Below, piece after piece: positions 1 through 9,348 of a stretch of 64,000 nt of DNA. The stretch covers positions 2,339,877-2,403,876 of the forward strand of contig CP054675.1 in the NCBI GenBank assembly GCA_013348845.1, read 5' to 3'. The notes below the pieces were generated by a model. The model was not told the origin of the DNA. It did not search any database and saw only the letters and a program-made list of their open reading frames with translations. The position numbers and the translations under genes were made by a program. Position 1 is the first letter of the stretch. Each line of letters begins with the position of its first letter. Origin of the DNA: Candidatus Tepidiaquacella proteinivora. GTDB taxonomy: Bacteria; Bacteroidota; Ignavibacteria; Tepidaquicellales; Tepidaquicellaceae.

Positions 1-1
1 C

Positions 2-541
2 AACCTTGAAACAAAAGTAAGGAACAGAAACCTGAACTTACTGAACGGTAAAGTACTGGTTTTGAACCAAAATTACGAACCGTTGACTTTATGTAACGTT
101 AAAAGAGCAATAATTTTAGCATACTTAGGAAAGGTTGAGATTGTAAGTAAAGTTAATGGGAAAAAAATTAATTCTATAACCTCATCTTTCGATTGCCCGA
201 GTATCGTGAGATTGGGCTATTTTGTTAAAGTCCCGTATAAGAAAATAATATTATCAAGAAAGAATGTTTTAAAAAGAGATAATCACAGGTGTCAGTATTG
301 TGGTTCTACTAATAATTTAACTATAGACCATATTATTCCAAAATCAAGGGGTGGTGAAGATTCTTGGGAAAATTTAGTAACTGCGTGTATAAGATGTAAT
401 AATAAAAAGGGAGATAGAACACCGGAAGAAGCGGGTATGGTTTTAATATCAAAACCTAAGAGACCATCTCATATTACATTTATTAAAAGTTCTGCAGGAA
501 AAGTATTGGAAGACTGGAAACCATTTTTATATTTATATTAA
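2..541 (+). CDS. HNH endonuclease, 5' end outside the window
   Basis: A small HNH nuclease of the type widespread in Bacteroidota and Chlorobiota. The reading frame is open from the left edge, and the upstream residues (NGKVLVLNQNYEPL) match the usual start of this family, so the true start lies left of the window; the TTG at 62 is probably internal. The nuclease core is visible as CQYCG, then DHIIPKSRGG, then CIRCNNKKG: two CxxC zinc-knuckle pairs around the catalytic DH. The family is a DNA nuclease of uncertain biological role and is usually not tied to a restriction system. The next gene begins 27 bases downstream on the same strand. Confidence 0.85.
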   Translation, partial: NLETKVRNRNLNLLNGKVLVLNQNYEPLTLCNVKRAIILAYLGKVEIVSKVNGKKINSITSSFDCPSIVRLGYFVKVPYKKIILSRKNVLKRDNHRCQYCGSTNNLTIDHIIPKSRGGEDSWENLVTACIRCNNKKGDRTPEEAGMVLISKPKRPSHITFIKSSAGKVLEDWKPFLYLY

Positions 542-568
542 TTTTATAAAATTATAATCAGAAAACTT

Positions 569-2263
569 ATGGACATTAAAAATAAAACTATTTTAATTTT
601 AGGTGGGTGGGGATTAGTTGGTTCTGCAATTGCAAGGAAGATTATGGAGGGAAATCCTTCGAAGGTTGTTTTAACTTCATTACATAAAAATGAAGCTGAA
701 GAGATATGTGAAGTTTTAAGTCAGGAGTTTAAAGTTAAAAATGTATTTATTCCGTTCTGGGGTAATATCTTTACAAGGTATGAATATAAAGATTTAAATC
801 GTGATGATATAATTAATGATCCTGTAAAAAGAAGAAAAACCATTGAAGATATTGTTTATGAATTAGATGAAAGAATTTTAAAAGAGTCCTGTATATATAA
901 ACTTCTTGAGAAATTCAAACCCGATATCATTATTGATTGTATTAATACCGCAACATCCATTGCTTACCAGAATATTTATAAGGCATATTTTGATATATTA
1001 AAAATTGCAAACTCTAAAGATAAAGATTATAATTTACTTTTGACAGCTTCAGAAAAATTAATTTGTTTTTCTTATGTTCCGCAATTAATTAGACATATTC
1101 AGATTTTATATAATTCAATGTTGAAGTTCAGGACAAAGTTTTATTTTAAAATTGGGACAAGTGGAACCGGCGGTATGGGCTTAAATATTCCGTTTACCCA
1201 TAGTGAGGAAAAACCTTCTCGGGTTTTATTAAGTAAATCTTCTGTTGCTGGGGCTCATACATTGTTACTTTTCCTTATGGCTCGTACACCAGGCGGTCCT
1301 AAAATTAAAGAAATAAAACCTACGGCTGCTATTGCATGGAAGAAAATTAAATTCGGAGAAATACGAAAAAAGAATTCCCCAATTATTATATATGATGTCA
1401 AACCAGAGGATAAAATTTTACTTAAAGGAAAGTTTGAATTAAAATCTCCAAAAGAATACAAGAAAATAGGAACTTTAAAAACCCCATTCATTGATACAGG
1501 TGAAAATGGTATTTTTTCCCGTGGGGAATTTGAAGCAATTACTACTAAAGGACAGATGGAATTTGTAACTCCTGAAGAAATTGCAGAAAATGTGTTCCTG
1601 GAATTACAAGGTGGAAATACTGGCACTGATGTGATTAGTGCGCTTGACTCTTCAGTAATGGAACCATCATACAGAGCAGGATTTATGCAACATTATGCAG
1701 TAGAAAAGTTAGTTGAACTTGAGAAAAAGCATAAAACTTACTCAGTTGCTTTTGAAATGTTAGGACCACCACGGCTATCGAAATTGCTTTATGAATGTCA
1801 TTTAATAAAGTTGATATATAAAAATTTTGATAATGTGATTAAAGATAATCCGAAATCTATATCTAAGAAATTAAATGATATTATTTTAAAAAATTCCGGA
1901 ATCAGAAACGAAATTGTTTCTATAGGTGTTCCTATTCTATTATCGGACGGAAAATCTTTATTAAGAGGACCTGAAGTTATTATACCCTCAAATTCCAGTT
2001 CAAAAAGTTTTGATATTAACCTGAATAGAATAAATCGCTGGGCTTATGATGGTTGGGTCGATTTAAGGGTTGAAAACTGTAAGATTTGGAGGGAAAGATT
2101 TATTAAGATTAAAAATCAGACAGAAGAGGAATTTGATTGTATGTATAGTTCTAAGATAGTTTTTTCTAAAGAATATTGGGATAATTTTAAAGATATAAAC
2201 ATCGGGAAAATTGTTGGTTGGATTTTTATCAATGAAGAAAAAGGTTTAAGAATGAAAGGATAA
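569..2263 (+). CDS. NAD(P)-dependent epimerase/short-chain dehydrogenase-like protein
   Basis: A 564-residue protein with an N-terminal Rossmann dinucleotide-binding motif (ILGGWGLVGSAI, residues 9-20), so it very likely binds NAD(H) or NADP(H). Around residue 200 it has a glycine-rich stretch (GTSGTGGMGLN) and later ARTPGGPK; the remaining sequence is not a standard SDR, and it is far longer than the 250-350 residues usual for SDRs. Substrate and reaction cannot be read from the sequence. It ends 2 bases before the nuoM-like gene, and that gene ends 2 bases before the antiporter gene, so the three are probably co-transcribed. ATG start with no strong Shine-Dalgarno sequence. Family-level assignment only. 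Confidence 0.65.
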   Translation: MDIKNKTILILGGWGLVGSAIARKIMEGNPSKVVLTSLHKNEAEEICEVLSQEFKVKNVFIPFWGNIFTRYEYKDLNRDDIINDPVKRRKTIEDIVYELDERILKESCIYKLLEKFKPDIIIDCINTATSIAYQNIYKAYFDILKIANSKDKDYNLLLTASEKLICFSYVPQLIRHIQILYNSMLKFRTKFYFKIGTSGTGGMGLNIPFTHSEEKPSRVLLSKSSVAGAHTLLLFLMARTPGGPKIKEIKPTAAIAWKKIKFGEIRKKNSPIIIYDVKPEDKILLKGKFELKSPKEYKKIGTLKTPFIDTGENGIFSRGEFEAITTKGQMEFVTPEEIAENVFLELQGGNTGTDVISALDSSVMEPSYRAGFMQHYAVEKLVELEKKHKTYSVAFEMLGPPRLSKLLYECHLIKLIYKNFDNVIKDNPKSISKKLNDIILKNSGIRNEIVSIGVPILLSDGKSLLRGPEVIIPSNSSSKSFDINLNRINRWAYDGWVDLRVENCKIWRERFIKIKNQTEEEFDCMYSSKIVFSKEYWDNFKDINIGKIVGWIFINEEKGLRMKG

Positions 2264-2265
2264 AA

Positions 2266-3804
2266 TTGGAATCTAATATTTTAAGTATATTAATATTTTT
2301 TCCGATTATTTTATCTATTCCGATTCTTTTTTTCCATAAGGAAAATAATCTGTTGATAAAAACTTATGCTATTATAATTTCTCTTTTAACCTTTCTGATT
2401 TCAATATATCTTTTTCTTAATTTTAGAACAGAGATTACTGATTTTCAATTTGTTGAAAAAGTACAATGGATAAAATCAATAAGATGTAATTATTATCTTG
2501 GAGTGGATGGGATATCAGTCTTGTTGATAATGCTAACAACTTTTCTTTTCCCCTTGTGTATCTTTGCATCCTGGAATACTATAAAAAATCGTATTAAGGA
2601 ATATTACTTTTTATTGCTTTTACTTGAAGGTGCTTTGATTGGGGTTTTTTGTTCCCTTGATTTAATACTCTTTTATGTATTCTGGGAATTTATTTTAATT
2701 CCTATGTATTTTATAATTGGTTTATGGGGCGGTGAAGATAGAATTTATGCTACATTAAAATTCTTTATTTATACTATGCTTGGAAGTGTTTTATTACTTA
2801 TTGGAATTTTATGGCTCGGGTTTATGGCATCCCCATTATATGGAGTATTTACCAGTGATTTTGTTGAGTTAGCTAAGGTATCTTGTGTACAACCAATCAA
2901 TAAACAAATTATACTTTTTATTTTCTTCACTCTTGGATTTCTTATTAAAGTGCCTCTTTTCCCATTTCATACATGGTTACCTGATGCACATGTTCAAGCA
3001 CCTACAGCTGGAAGTGTAATACTTGCTGCTATATTGTTAAAAATGGGAACTTATGGATTAATTAGATTTTCACTCGGTCTTTTTCCCGCTGCTTTCGAAT
3101 ATTTTAGTCATATTTTATCAATACTTGCTATTATTGGTATAATTTATGGTGCTTTACTTTGTATTGTCCAAACTGATATGAAAAAATTAATTGCTTATTC
3201 TTCTGTGAGTCATCTTGGTTTTGTTGTCCTTGGTATTTTAGCAGTAAATCAAGAGGGTTTGCAGGGGAGTGTTATACAAATGATCAATCATGGATTATCA
3301 ACTGGTGCTCTGTTTTTAATAGTTGGGATTATTTATGAAAGAAGGCACACGAAATTAATTTCTGAATTTGGAGGAATAAGAAAAGTTATGCCTTCATTAG
3401 CAGCAATATTTTTAATCGTTTCATTATCATCAATTGGTTTACCAGGGTTAAATGGTTTTATTGGAGAATTTTTAATTCTTATTGGAGCTTTTACCTCTTT
3501 CAATCTTAATAATAATATTTATGCAATTATTGCATCTGTTGGTATAGTATTATCTGCTGTTTATCTTTTATGGTTATATCAAAGGGTTATGCTCGGTCCT
3601 GTTGTTAAGGAAGAAAACAAAAATTTAAAAGATTTATCTAAACTTGAATATTTATCTCTAATACCAATCCTTGTGTTTATTTTTTGGATTGGTGTCTATC
3701 CAAACACCTTTCTGAAAATATCAGAGGCAAGCGTTAAAAAGTTGGTTGAAAATTTTGAGTCTGCAAAAGGCAAGATTCAAATAGATATACCCAAAGAAAA
3801 ATAA
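2266..3804 (+). CDS. nuoM: NADH-quinone oxidoreductase subunit M (complex I proton-pumping subunit)
   Basis: A 512-residue polytopic membrane protein of the NuoM/ND4 antiporter-like family, which forms one of the proton channels in the membrane arm of complex I. Typical family features are visible: YYLGVDGISVLL near residue 80, the conserved glutamate in FYVFWEFILIPMYFIIG near 145, and the lysine/histidine helix region LIKVPLFPFHTWLPDAHV near 230. Length is normal. The start is TTG, 2 bases after the previous stop. No other nuo membrane gene is present here (the nuoE/F/G-like genes at 30-36 kb belong to a soluble complex). It may therefore serve a complex I encoded elsewhere, or work with the antiporter next door. 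Confidence 0.9.
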   Translation: MESNILSILIFFPIILSIPILFFHKENNLLIKTYAIIISLLTFLISIYLFLNFRTEITDFQFVEKVQWIKSIRCNYYLGVDGISVLLIMLTTFLFPLCIFASWNTIKNRIKEYYFLLLLLEGALIGVFCSLDLILFYVFWEFILIPMYFIIGLWGGEDRIYATLKFFIYTMLGSVLLLIGILWLGFMASPLYGVFTSDFVELAKVSCVQPINKQIILFIFFTLGFLIKVPLFPFHTWLPDAHVQAPTAGSVILAAILLKMGTYGLIRFSLGLFPAAFEYFSHILSILAIIGIIYGALLCIVQTDMKKLIAYSSVSHLGFVVLGILAVNQEGLQGSVIQMINHGLSTGALFLIVGIIYERRHTKLISEFGGIRKVMPSLAAIFLIVSLSSIGLPGLNGFIGEFLILIGAFTSFNLNNNIYAIIASVGIVLSAVYLLWLYQRVMLGPVVKEENKNLKDLSKLEYLSLIPILVFIFWIGVYPNTFLKISEASVKKLVENFESAKGKIQIDIPKEK

Positions 3805-3806
3805 CA

Positions 3807-5075
3807 TTGGAGTTAAAATTGGAATTTCTTTTATTCATTCCGTTTATTGTGCTTTTATTGTCAATTGCTATTATGCCATTTTTAGCACCATCCTGGTGGC
3901 ATAAAAATTATGGGAAATTCTCCATTTTGCTTGCTCTATTTATGGTGTTGTTTTATTTAATTGCACTGAAAAAAAATGATGAGGTAATAAAGACAGCAGA
4001 GGAATATATTAGTTTTATTTGTCTTCTTGGTTCTTTGTACACCGTATCTGGCGGAATATATTTTGTAATCAAAGGAAAAGCTACACCTTTTAAAAATACA
4101 CTTACACTTTTTATTGGATCCGTGATTGCAAATTTTTTTGGAACAACTGGTGCTGCGATGCTATTAATAAGACCTTATATGAATTCAAATAAGAACAGAT
4201 TAAAACCTTATCATATAGTGTTTTTTATTTTCACAGTTTGTAATACTGGTGGTGCACTTACACCAATCGGAGACCCTCCTTTATTTCTTGGGTATTTAAA
4301 AGGTGTTCCTTTCTTTTGGATAATAGGTAATCTTTATTATATTTGGTTTTTTACATTACTGTATATACTTTTAATCTTTTATATTATTGATAAATATAAT
4401 TACGAAAAATTGCGTAGAGACGCACGTTCGAGAATTGAAGAAAAAGGAGAAGAATTTGAATTTAGAGGATTATATAATATAATTTTTCTCTTAATTATTA
4501 TTGCTTCTGTTTTTATTACAAAGCCCATATTTGTGAGAGAGGCTCTTATGATTTTCTGTGCTGTTGCTTCTTATAGATTAACACCTCGCGAGGTTCATAG
4601 AAAAAATAAGTTCAATTTTGAGCCAATAAAAGAAGTAGCTCTTCTTTTCATTGGAATTTTTATGACTATGATGCCGGTTTTAAATTATCTCAGTAAAAAT
4701 GCTGAAGATCTTAATATTAAAACTCCGGGCGAATTTTATTGGGTTGCAGGATTTCTAACAAGTTTTCTTGACAATGCTCCAACTTACCTTAATTTTCTAA
4801 CTATGGCTATGGGACTGGAACATTTAAATATCTATAATCCTAATGAAGTTTTATTATTCCTTGATAAATTCAAAATTTATGTTATCTCTATTTCTGTATC
4901 TTCTGTATTTTTCGGGGCAATGACATATATTGGAAATGGACCAAATTTTATGGTAAAATCTATTGCTGAGAATAAGGGTGTGAAAATGCCGGCATTTTTC
5001 ACTTATATTTATAAATACTCTCTTCCTATTTTAATTCCTGCATTTTTTGTAATTTGGTATATATTTTTTAGATAA
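3807..5075 (+). CDS. NhaD-type Na+/H+ antiporter (ion transporter superfamily)
   Basis: A 422-residue integral membrane protein with about a dozen hydrophobic helices. Two conserved half-site motifs of NhaD/ArsB-type transporters are visible: CNTGGALTPIGDPPLFLG near residue 145 and FLTSFLDNAPTYLNFL near 315. NhaD proteins exchange sodium for protons across the inner membrane. The start is TTG, 2 bases downstream of nuoM. Pairing a complex I antiporter-like subunit with a sodium antiporter suggests a role in ion-gradient management, but this is inferred from gene order. ArsB-like or citrate carriers are less likely alternatives. Confidence 0.82.
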   Translation: MELKLEFLLFIPFIVLLLSIAIMPFLAPSWWHKNYGKFSILLALFMVLFYLIALKKNDEVIKTAEEYISFICLLGSLYTVSGGIYFVIKGKATPFKNTLTLFIGSVIANFFGTTGAAMLLIRPYMNSNKNRLKPYHIVFFIFTVCNTGGALTPIGDPPLFLGYLKGVPFFWIIGNLYYIWFFTLLYILLIFYIIDKYNYEKLRRDARSRIEEKGEEFEFRGLYNIIFLLIIIASVFITKPIFVREALMIFCAVASYRLTPREVHRKNKFNFEPIKEVALLFIGIFMTMMPVLNYLSKNAEDLNIKTPGEFYWVAGFLTSFLDNAPTYLNFLTMAMGLEHLNIYNPNEVLLFLDKFKIYVISISVSSVFFGAMTYIGNGPNFMVKSIAENKGVKMPAFFTYIYKYSLPILIPAFFVIWYIFFR

Positions 5076-5169
5076 AGTTTATACAAAAGGAACTTATTTG
5101 CGTATAAGTTTGATTAAAATGTATAAGAAATTATATTATATTTTATTAAAATAATTTTTTGTTATAAAA

Positions 5170-6738
5170 ATGAATAAAAAGAAATATTTATACCTAATCA
5201 CATTTCTCGTCCTTGCGATTGGTATTATTATAGGAATGAAGATTCAGGATGCGATTTCTGATGATAAGATTGGAGAACAGGTTAAAAAATATGCTGAAGT
5301 CTTAAGTTTAGTGTCTCAGTATTATGTTGACACTGTTGATTCTCAAAAATTAACGGAAGTCGCAATAAATTCACTCCTGCAAGAATTAGACCCTCATTCT
5401 GTCTATATTGATCCGGAGCAGTTGAAGAGAGTAAATGAAGATTTTCAGGGTAGCTTTGAAGGAATTGGAATTGAATTTGATATTATAAACGATACTCTAA
5501 CTGTTATAACACCAATTAGTGGTGGTCCTTCAGATAAACTTGGAATTTTAGCAGGGGATAAAATAGTTAAGATTGATGGCGTATCTGCTATAAAAATATC
5601 AAGAGAAGATGTGCCCAAAAAATTACGAGGGAAAAAAGGAACAAAAGTTACTGTTACAATAATTAGAGCAGGGATGACAGAACCACTTGAATTTGTTATA
5701 ACAAGAGATAAAATACCTCTTTACAGTGTTGATGCATCTTTTATGTATGAAGATGATATTGGTTATATAAAAGTTTCCCGTTTCTCAGCTACAACTTATA
5801 AAGAATTTACTGATGCTTTGAGCAAATTGAAAAGTCAGGGGATGGGGAAACTAATTCTTGATTTGAGAGGTAATCCGGGTGGATATCTTGAGCAGGCATT
5901 TAAAGTAGCAAGTGAGTTTATTCCTGCCGGGAGAAAAATTGTTTATACTCAGGGAAGACTTTCTATGTTTAACGATGTATATAATTCTTCCGGTGGAAAA
6001 TATACAGACATCCCCTTAATTATCCTCGTTAATGGTGGTTCTGCATCGGCAAGTGAAATAGTTTCCGGAGCTATTCAGGATTGGGATAGGGGATTAATCG
6101 TCGGAGAAACAACTTTTGGTAAAGGGTTGGTACAGAGACAATTTGATATTTTTGATGGTTCAGCAGTCCGAATTACAACCTCTAAATATTATACTCCTTC
6201 CGGTAGATTAATACAAAAGCCCTATGAACACGGCAAATATAAAAATATTGACGATGAAGCGAAGAATGTTGCAGATACCACTCGTCCACAGTATAAAACT
6301 GCTGGCGGTAGGATTGTATTAGGTGGTGGAGGTATTACCCCGGATTATATAGTAAAACTTGATACATTAAGTGAGTACACAGTATCTTTAAGACGACTGA
6401 ATCTTATTTATGAGTACACTGAAAATTATATGAAGTCTATGCGAAAAAGCATAGAAAATACTTATAAAGATTACAATTCTTTCAGGAAGGATTTTATTGT
6501 TTCTGATGCAATGTTAAAAGATTTAATTTCATTTGCTGAAAGTAGAAATGTTAAATTTAATCAGGAACAATTTGAACGGGATAAAAAATTTATTATAACT
6601 TCGATTAAGTTTCAGATCGCAAGGGATATCTGGGGTAATGAAGGAGCGTATGCTGTTTTTGTATCTGATGATGAGCAATTTTTAAAAGCTTTAGAACTTT
6701 TTGTTACTGAAAAAGATTTTCTGAATAGATTGAAATAA
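5170..6738 (+). CDS. S41-family carboxyl-terminal processing protease
   Basis: A 522-residue periplasmic serine protease with one N-terminal membrane anchor/signal (residues 5-23). A PDZ domain follows (about 95-180, with the substrate-binding loop GSFEGIGIEF), then the S41 protease core. The Ser-Lys dyad is visible as S293 in GGSASASEIV and K318 in GETTFGKGLVQ, spaced as in E. coli Prc/Tsp. These enzymes trim or degrade envelope proteins from the C terminus. It is the first gene of a probable four-gene envelope unit with the DUF3108, LolA-like and flippase-like genes; the next gene starts 6 bases after its stop. ATG start; length normal for CtpA-type proteases. Confidence 0.92.
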   Translation: MNKKKYLYLITFLVLAIGIIIGMKIQDAISDDKIGEQVKKYAEVLSLVSQYYVDTVDSQKLTEVAINSLLQELDPHSVYIDPEQLKRVNEDFQGSFEGIGIEFDIINDTLTVITPISGGPSDKLGILAGDKIVKIDGVSAIKISREDVPKKLRGKKGTKVTVTIIRAGMTEPLEFVITRDKIPLYSVDASFMYEDDIGYIKVSRFSATTYKEFTDALSKLKSQGMGKLILDLRGNPGGYLEQAFKVASEFIPAGRKIVYTQGRLSMFNDVYNSSGGKYTDIPLIILVNGGSASASEIVSGAIQDWDRGLIVGETTFGKGLVQRQFDIFDGSAVRITTSKYYTPSGRLIQKPYEHGKYKNIDDEAKNVADTTRPQYKTAGGRIVLGGGGITPDYIVKLDTLSEYTVSLRRLNLIYEYTENYMKSMRKSIENTYKDYNSFRKDFIVSDAMLKDLISFAESRNVKFNQEQFERDKKFIITSIKFQIARDIWGNEGAYAVFVSDDEQFLKALELFVTEKDFLNRLK

Positions 6739-6744
6739 GATAAT

Positions 6745-7581
6745 ATGAAGTTTTGCTTCAGGGTTATATTGTGTATTTTATTAGCTACTGCAGCGACTAC
6801 ATATTCTCAAAGTAAAATTCTGCAGGTTGGTGAAGAACTTGTATATACAGTTTCGTTTGGTTTTATTAAACTTGGTGAAGTTAAGTTTAACCTGAATTCT
6901 ACATTTTATGAGAATAATAAGAAGTATTTCACAGCTAAAGCTGAGATGAAAAGTTATGAAGGAATCCCGTTTCTATCGGTGAGGTATATTTTTGAATCTG
7001 TGATGAGGGAAGAAAAAGGAAAAATATTATCGGAAAAGTTTCACTCATCAGAGTTTAAAGATGATAATTCCGGTGAAAGAGTGATTATTCGGACTGATTA
7101 TGAATTTGATTATTCTTCTGATAATGATACTGGCTTTATTAGAGTGAAAAGGTATAAAGATAATGGAAGAGATAAAATTTTAGAAGTTGATAAAACAGAA
7201 CTCTTTGAAAAAGGAATGGAATTCCAGGATGGGTTATCGATTGTTTATTTTGCAAGGATTAATTCATATAAAAAAGATAGGTCAAAAAAAGTAAATATAT
7301 ATATTAATGAAAAACAGTCATTCATTGCCTATTCATTTAATTATAATAGAGATGCTGTGTCAATAGATTTAGTTGATTACGATATGGCAGCAATTAAAAT
7401 AGATGGAAAGGCTGATTTTATTGGAGTGCTTGGGTTAACAGGAGAATTCGAAGGTTGGCTTTCAGATGATGATGAAAGGATACCACTGAAAGCAAGATTT
7501 AATATAATACTTGGTTCTGTTACTCTTGAATTAACTTCTTATAAAAGAACTGGCTGGAAACCACCAAAATTTAATGAATAA
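6745..7581 (+). CDS. DUF3108 domain periplasmic protein
   Basis: A 278-residue protein with a clear signal peptide (MKFCFRVILCILLATAATTYS). The opening of the mature part (VGEELVYTVSFGFIKLGEVKF) is characteristic of the DUF3108 family, whose members are periplasmic or outer-membrane-associated beta-rich proteins of unknown function. It lies between an S41 protease and a LolA-like carrier, and its last 8 bases overlap the start of the latter, which suggests a role in envelope or lipoprotein handling by association only. No catalytic residues are evident. Confidence 0.8.
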   Translation: MKFCFRVILCILLATAATTYSQSKILQVGEELVYTVSFGFIKLGEVKFNLNSTFYENNKKYFTAKAEMKSYEGIPFLSVRYIFESVMREEKGKILSEKFHSSEFKDDNSGERVIIRTDYEFDYSSDNDTGFIRVKRYKDNGRDKILEVDKTELFEKGMEFQDGLSIVYFARINSYKKDRSKKVNIYINEKQSFIAYSFNYNRDAVSIDLVDYDMAAIKIDGKADFIGVLGLTGEFEGWLSDDDERIPLKARFNIILGSVTLELTSYKRTGWKPPKFNE

Positions 7582-8221
7582 AAAAACTTTAACTATGAAC
7601 AAAATTATATTTTTATCATTAATTTTTATTGCATTTTTTAATTCTGTGATTTTTTCTCAGGATGCCCAGGAAATAATTAAAAAAGTGCAGGATAATTATA
7701 AGGATTTGAAAGATGCTAAAGCGGAATTCTCTATGACTGAGAAATTTTCAGGAGGCAAATCTTCATCCTCAAGCGGTACTATAATGATCCAGAAGGAAAA
7801 TAAATACAAGATTAAAACTAAAAGTTACATACTTGTTACTGATGGTGTTACTTCCTGGTCTTATTCTCCGTCTAAAAAACAAGTTGTGATAGATAACTAT
7901 AAAGATGATGGTAGCACTTTTTCACCTAATAAATTTTTATTTAATTATCCTGAAAATTTCTATTCTGATTATATAGGGGATGAAAAAGTAAACAAAAAAG
8001 ATTGTTATGTATTGAAACTTACACCAAGAAACAAAGGAAATATTAAATCCGCAAAAATATGGGTAGATCAGGCTGAATATTTTATTAGAAAAATCACAAT
8101 TACTACTTCGGAATCAACAAAAACATATACATTAAAATCTATTGTCTTAAACCCAGGTTTAAGTTCTTCTGAATTTAAATTTACTCCTCCTGAAGGTGTT
8201 GAAGTGATTGATTTAAGATAA
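7574..8221 (+). CDS. LolA-like outer-membrane lipoprotein carrier protein
   Basis: A LolA/LolB-fold periplasmic carrier, about 215 residues. The text after the signal peptide (AQEIIKKVQDNYKDLKDAKAEFSM) and the later segments WSYSPSKKQVVID and ILVTDGVTSW are typical of LolA in Bacteroidota/Chlorobiota. LolA shuttles lipoproteins from the LolCDE exporter to the outer membrane. Two starts are possible: the ATG overlapping the previous stop, or the ATG at 7595, which gives a cleaner signal peptide (MNKIIFLSLIFIAFF). The second is slightly preferred on that ground. The gene overlaps the upstream DUF3108 gene and is followed after 13 bases by the flippase-like gene, consistent with one transcript. 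Confidence 0.82.
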   Translation: MNKKTLTMNKIIFLSLIFIAFFNSVIFSQDAQEIIKKVQDNYKDLKDAKAEFSMTEKFSGGKSSSSSGTIMIQKENKYKIKTKSYILVTDGVTSWSYSPSKKQVVIDNYKDDGSTFSPNKFLFNYPENFYSDYIGDEKVNKKDCYVLKLTPRNKGNIKSAKIWVDQAEYFIRKITITTSESTKTYTLKSIVLNPGLSSSEFKFTPPEGVEVIDLR

Positions 8222-8234
8222 TTCTTTTATATCT

Positions 8235-9269
8235 TTGGTTAAAAAAATTAAACAAATATTAAAGTTTTTCATTGTTAGTGGATTACTTATTTTCTTTTTG
8301 TACCTTGCTTTTAAGGATATTGATTTTAATAAGTTAATCGAAGAACTTCTTAAAACAAATTATATACTTGCGATCCTTGGAATGATCGTAGGTCTTGTTA
8401 TTGGTAGTGTGATAAGAGCTGAACGCTGGAGGTATTTTCTGTACCCTCAGAAGAAAAACATAAAATTTGGTGATTTGTTTTCAGCGGTTATGATAGGATA
8501 TTTTGTTAATGCAATAATTCCACGTGGTGGAGAGGTGTCAAGACCGTTCTTACTCGCACAGAAAGAAGGAATTTCAAAAGCATTTACACTTGGAACTATT
8601 GTAGTTGAAAGAATTTTTGATATGCTGTCTATGTTTTTTGTGTTTGGATTATGTCTTTTCTTTTACAGAAATAAAATCCAGGAAGCATTTGGGAAATATG
8701 ATATTGAGAATATTTCTTTGTATTTTTCTTTAGGGCTGTTATTTCTCGTTATAATTGCTGTAATTTTATTAATTAAGATAGAAAAGACTGAATACTTCCT
8801 TGAAAAATTCGCATCTCGATTACTTCCTAAAAAATATAGAGAAAAATTCCAAAAAGCATTACTGTCACTATTAAATTCTTTTTCTTTTATTAAGTATAAA
8901 GAGAACTATTTAAAAATATTTTTATTATCCGTACTTTTGTGGCTTGATTATGCATTCTCCACTTACCTTTTTATTAATGCTTTTAGTGACCCGACTATGA
9001 AAAGTCTTAACTTCCTTGATGCAAATGTTGTTTTAACTTTAACTGCATTCGCACAAACTATACCACTGCCTGGTAATTCTGCTGGTTCTTATCATTTCTT
9101 TGTTAAAACTACTCTCGTTGTTATATATGGGGTTATGAGTGAAACCGCAATGGCTTATGCTACAATTAGTCACCTTCTTACCTTTATAGGAATTATAGTT
9201 ATTGGTTTCTATTATTCATTAAAAGAAAATTATAAATTCTCATTTAAATTAAATAAATCTTCTCAATAA
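8235..9269 (+). CDS. Flippase-like (UPF0104/LPG synthase transmembrane-type) membrane protein
   Basis: A 344-residue inner-membrane protein of the lysylphosphatidylglycerol synthase transmembrane-domain family (COG0392). Family motifs are present: IRAERWRYFL near residue 60, IGYFVNAIIPRGGEVSRPF near 95, and the late SAGSYHFFVKTTL segment. There are roughly seven to eight hydrophobic helices. Relatives flip or transport lipids; there is no aminoacyl-transfer domain, so it is not a full MprF. Substrate is unknown. TTG start, 13 bases after the LolA-like gene, and the last gene of the envelope unit; a strong hairpin follows. Confidence 0.78.
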   Translation: MVKKIKQILKFFIVSGLLIFFLYLAFKDIDFNKLIEELLKTNYILAILGMIVGLVIGSVIRAERWRYFLYPQKKNIKFGDLFSAVMIGYFVNAIIPRGGEVSRPFLLAQKEGISKAFTLGTIVVERIFDMLSMFFVFGLCLFFYRNKIQEAFGKYDIENISLYFSLGLLFLVIIAVILLIKIEKTEYFLEKFASRLLPKKYREKFQKALLSLLNSFSFIKYKENYLKIFLLSVLLWLDYAFSTYLFINAFSDPTMKSLNFLDANVVLTLTAFAQTIPLPGNSAGSYHFFVKTTLVVIYGVMSETAMAYATISHLLTFIGIIVIGFYYSLKENYKFSFKLNKSSQ

Positions 9270-9290
9270 ATTTCACTTTTTTATTACAGA

Positions 9291-9325
9291 AAAGCCACAG
9301 TATAAATAATTAATACTGTGGCTTT
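9291..9325. terminator. Bidirectional rho-independent terminator
   Basis: A perfect 13-base-pair stem (arms 9291-9303 and 9313-9325) with a 9-base AT loop lies between two convergent genes. An A-rich/T-rich flank on each side fits termination in both directions. Confidence 0.8.
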
Positions 9326-9348
9326 GCTGAATATTGTTTTATATAATT

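Noticed and set aside
1255..1626. Minus-strand open frame of 123 codons inside the dehydrogenase gene
   Set aside because: Lies fully inside a well-supported gene, no family resemblance; antisense shadow.
5091..5110. Hairpin after the antiporter gene
   Set aside because: Seven AT-rich pairs with no T run; could arise by chance.
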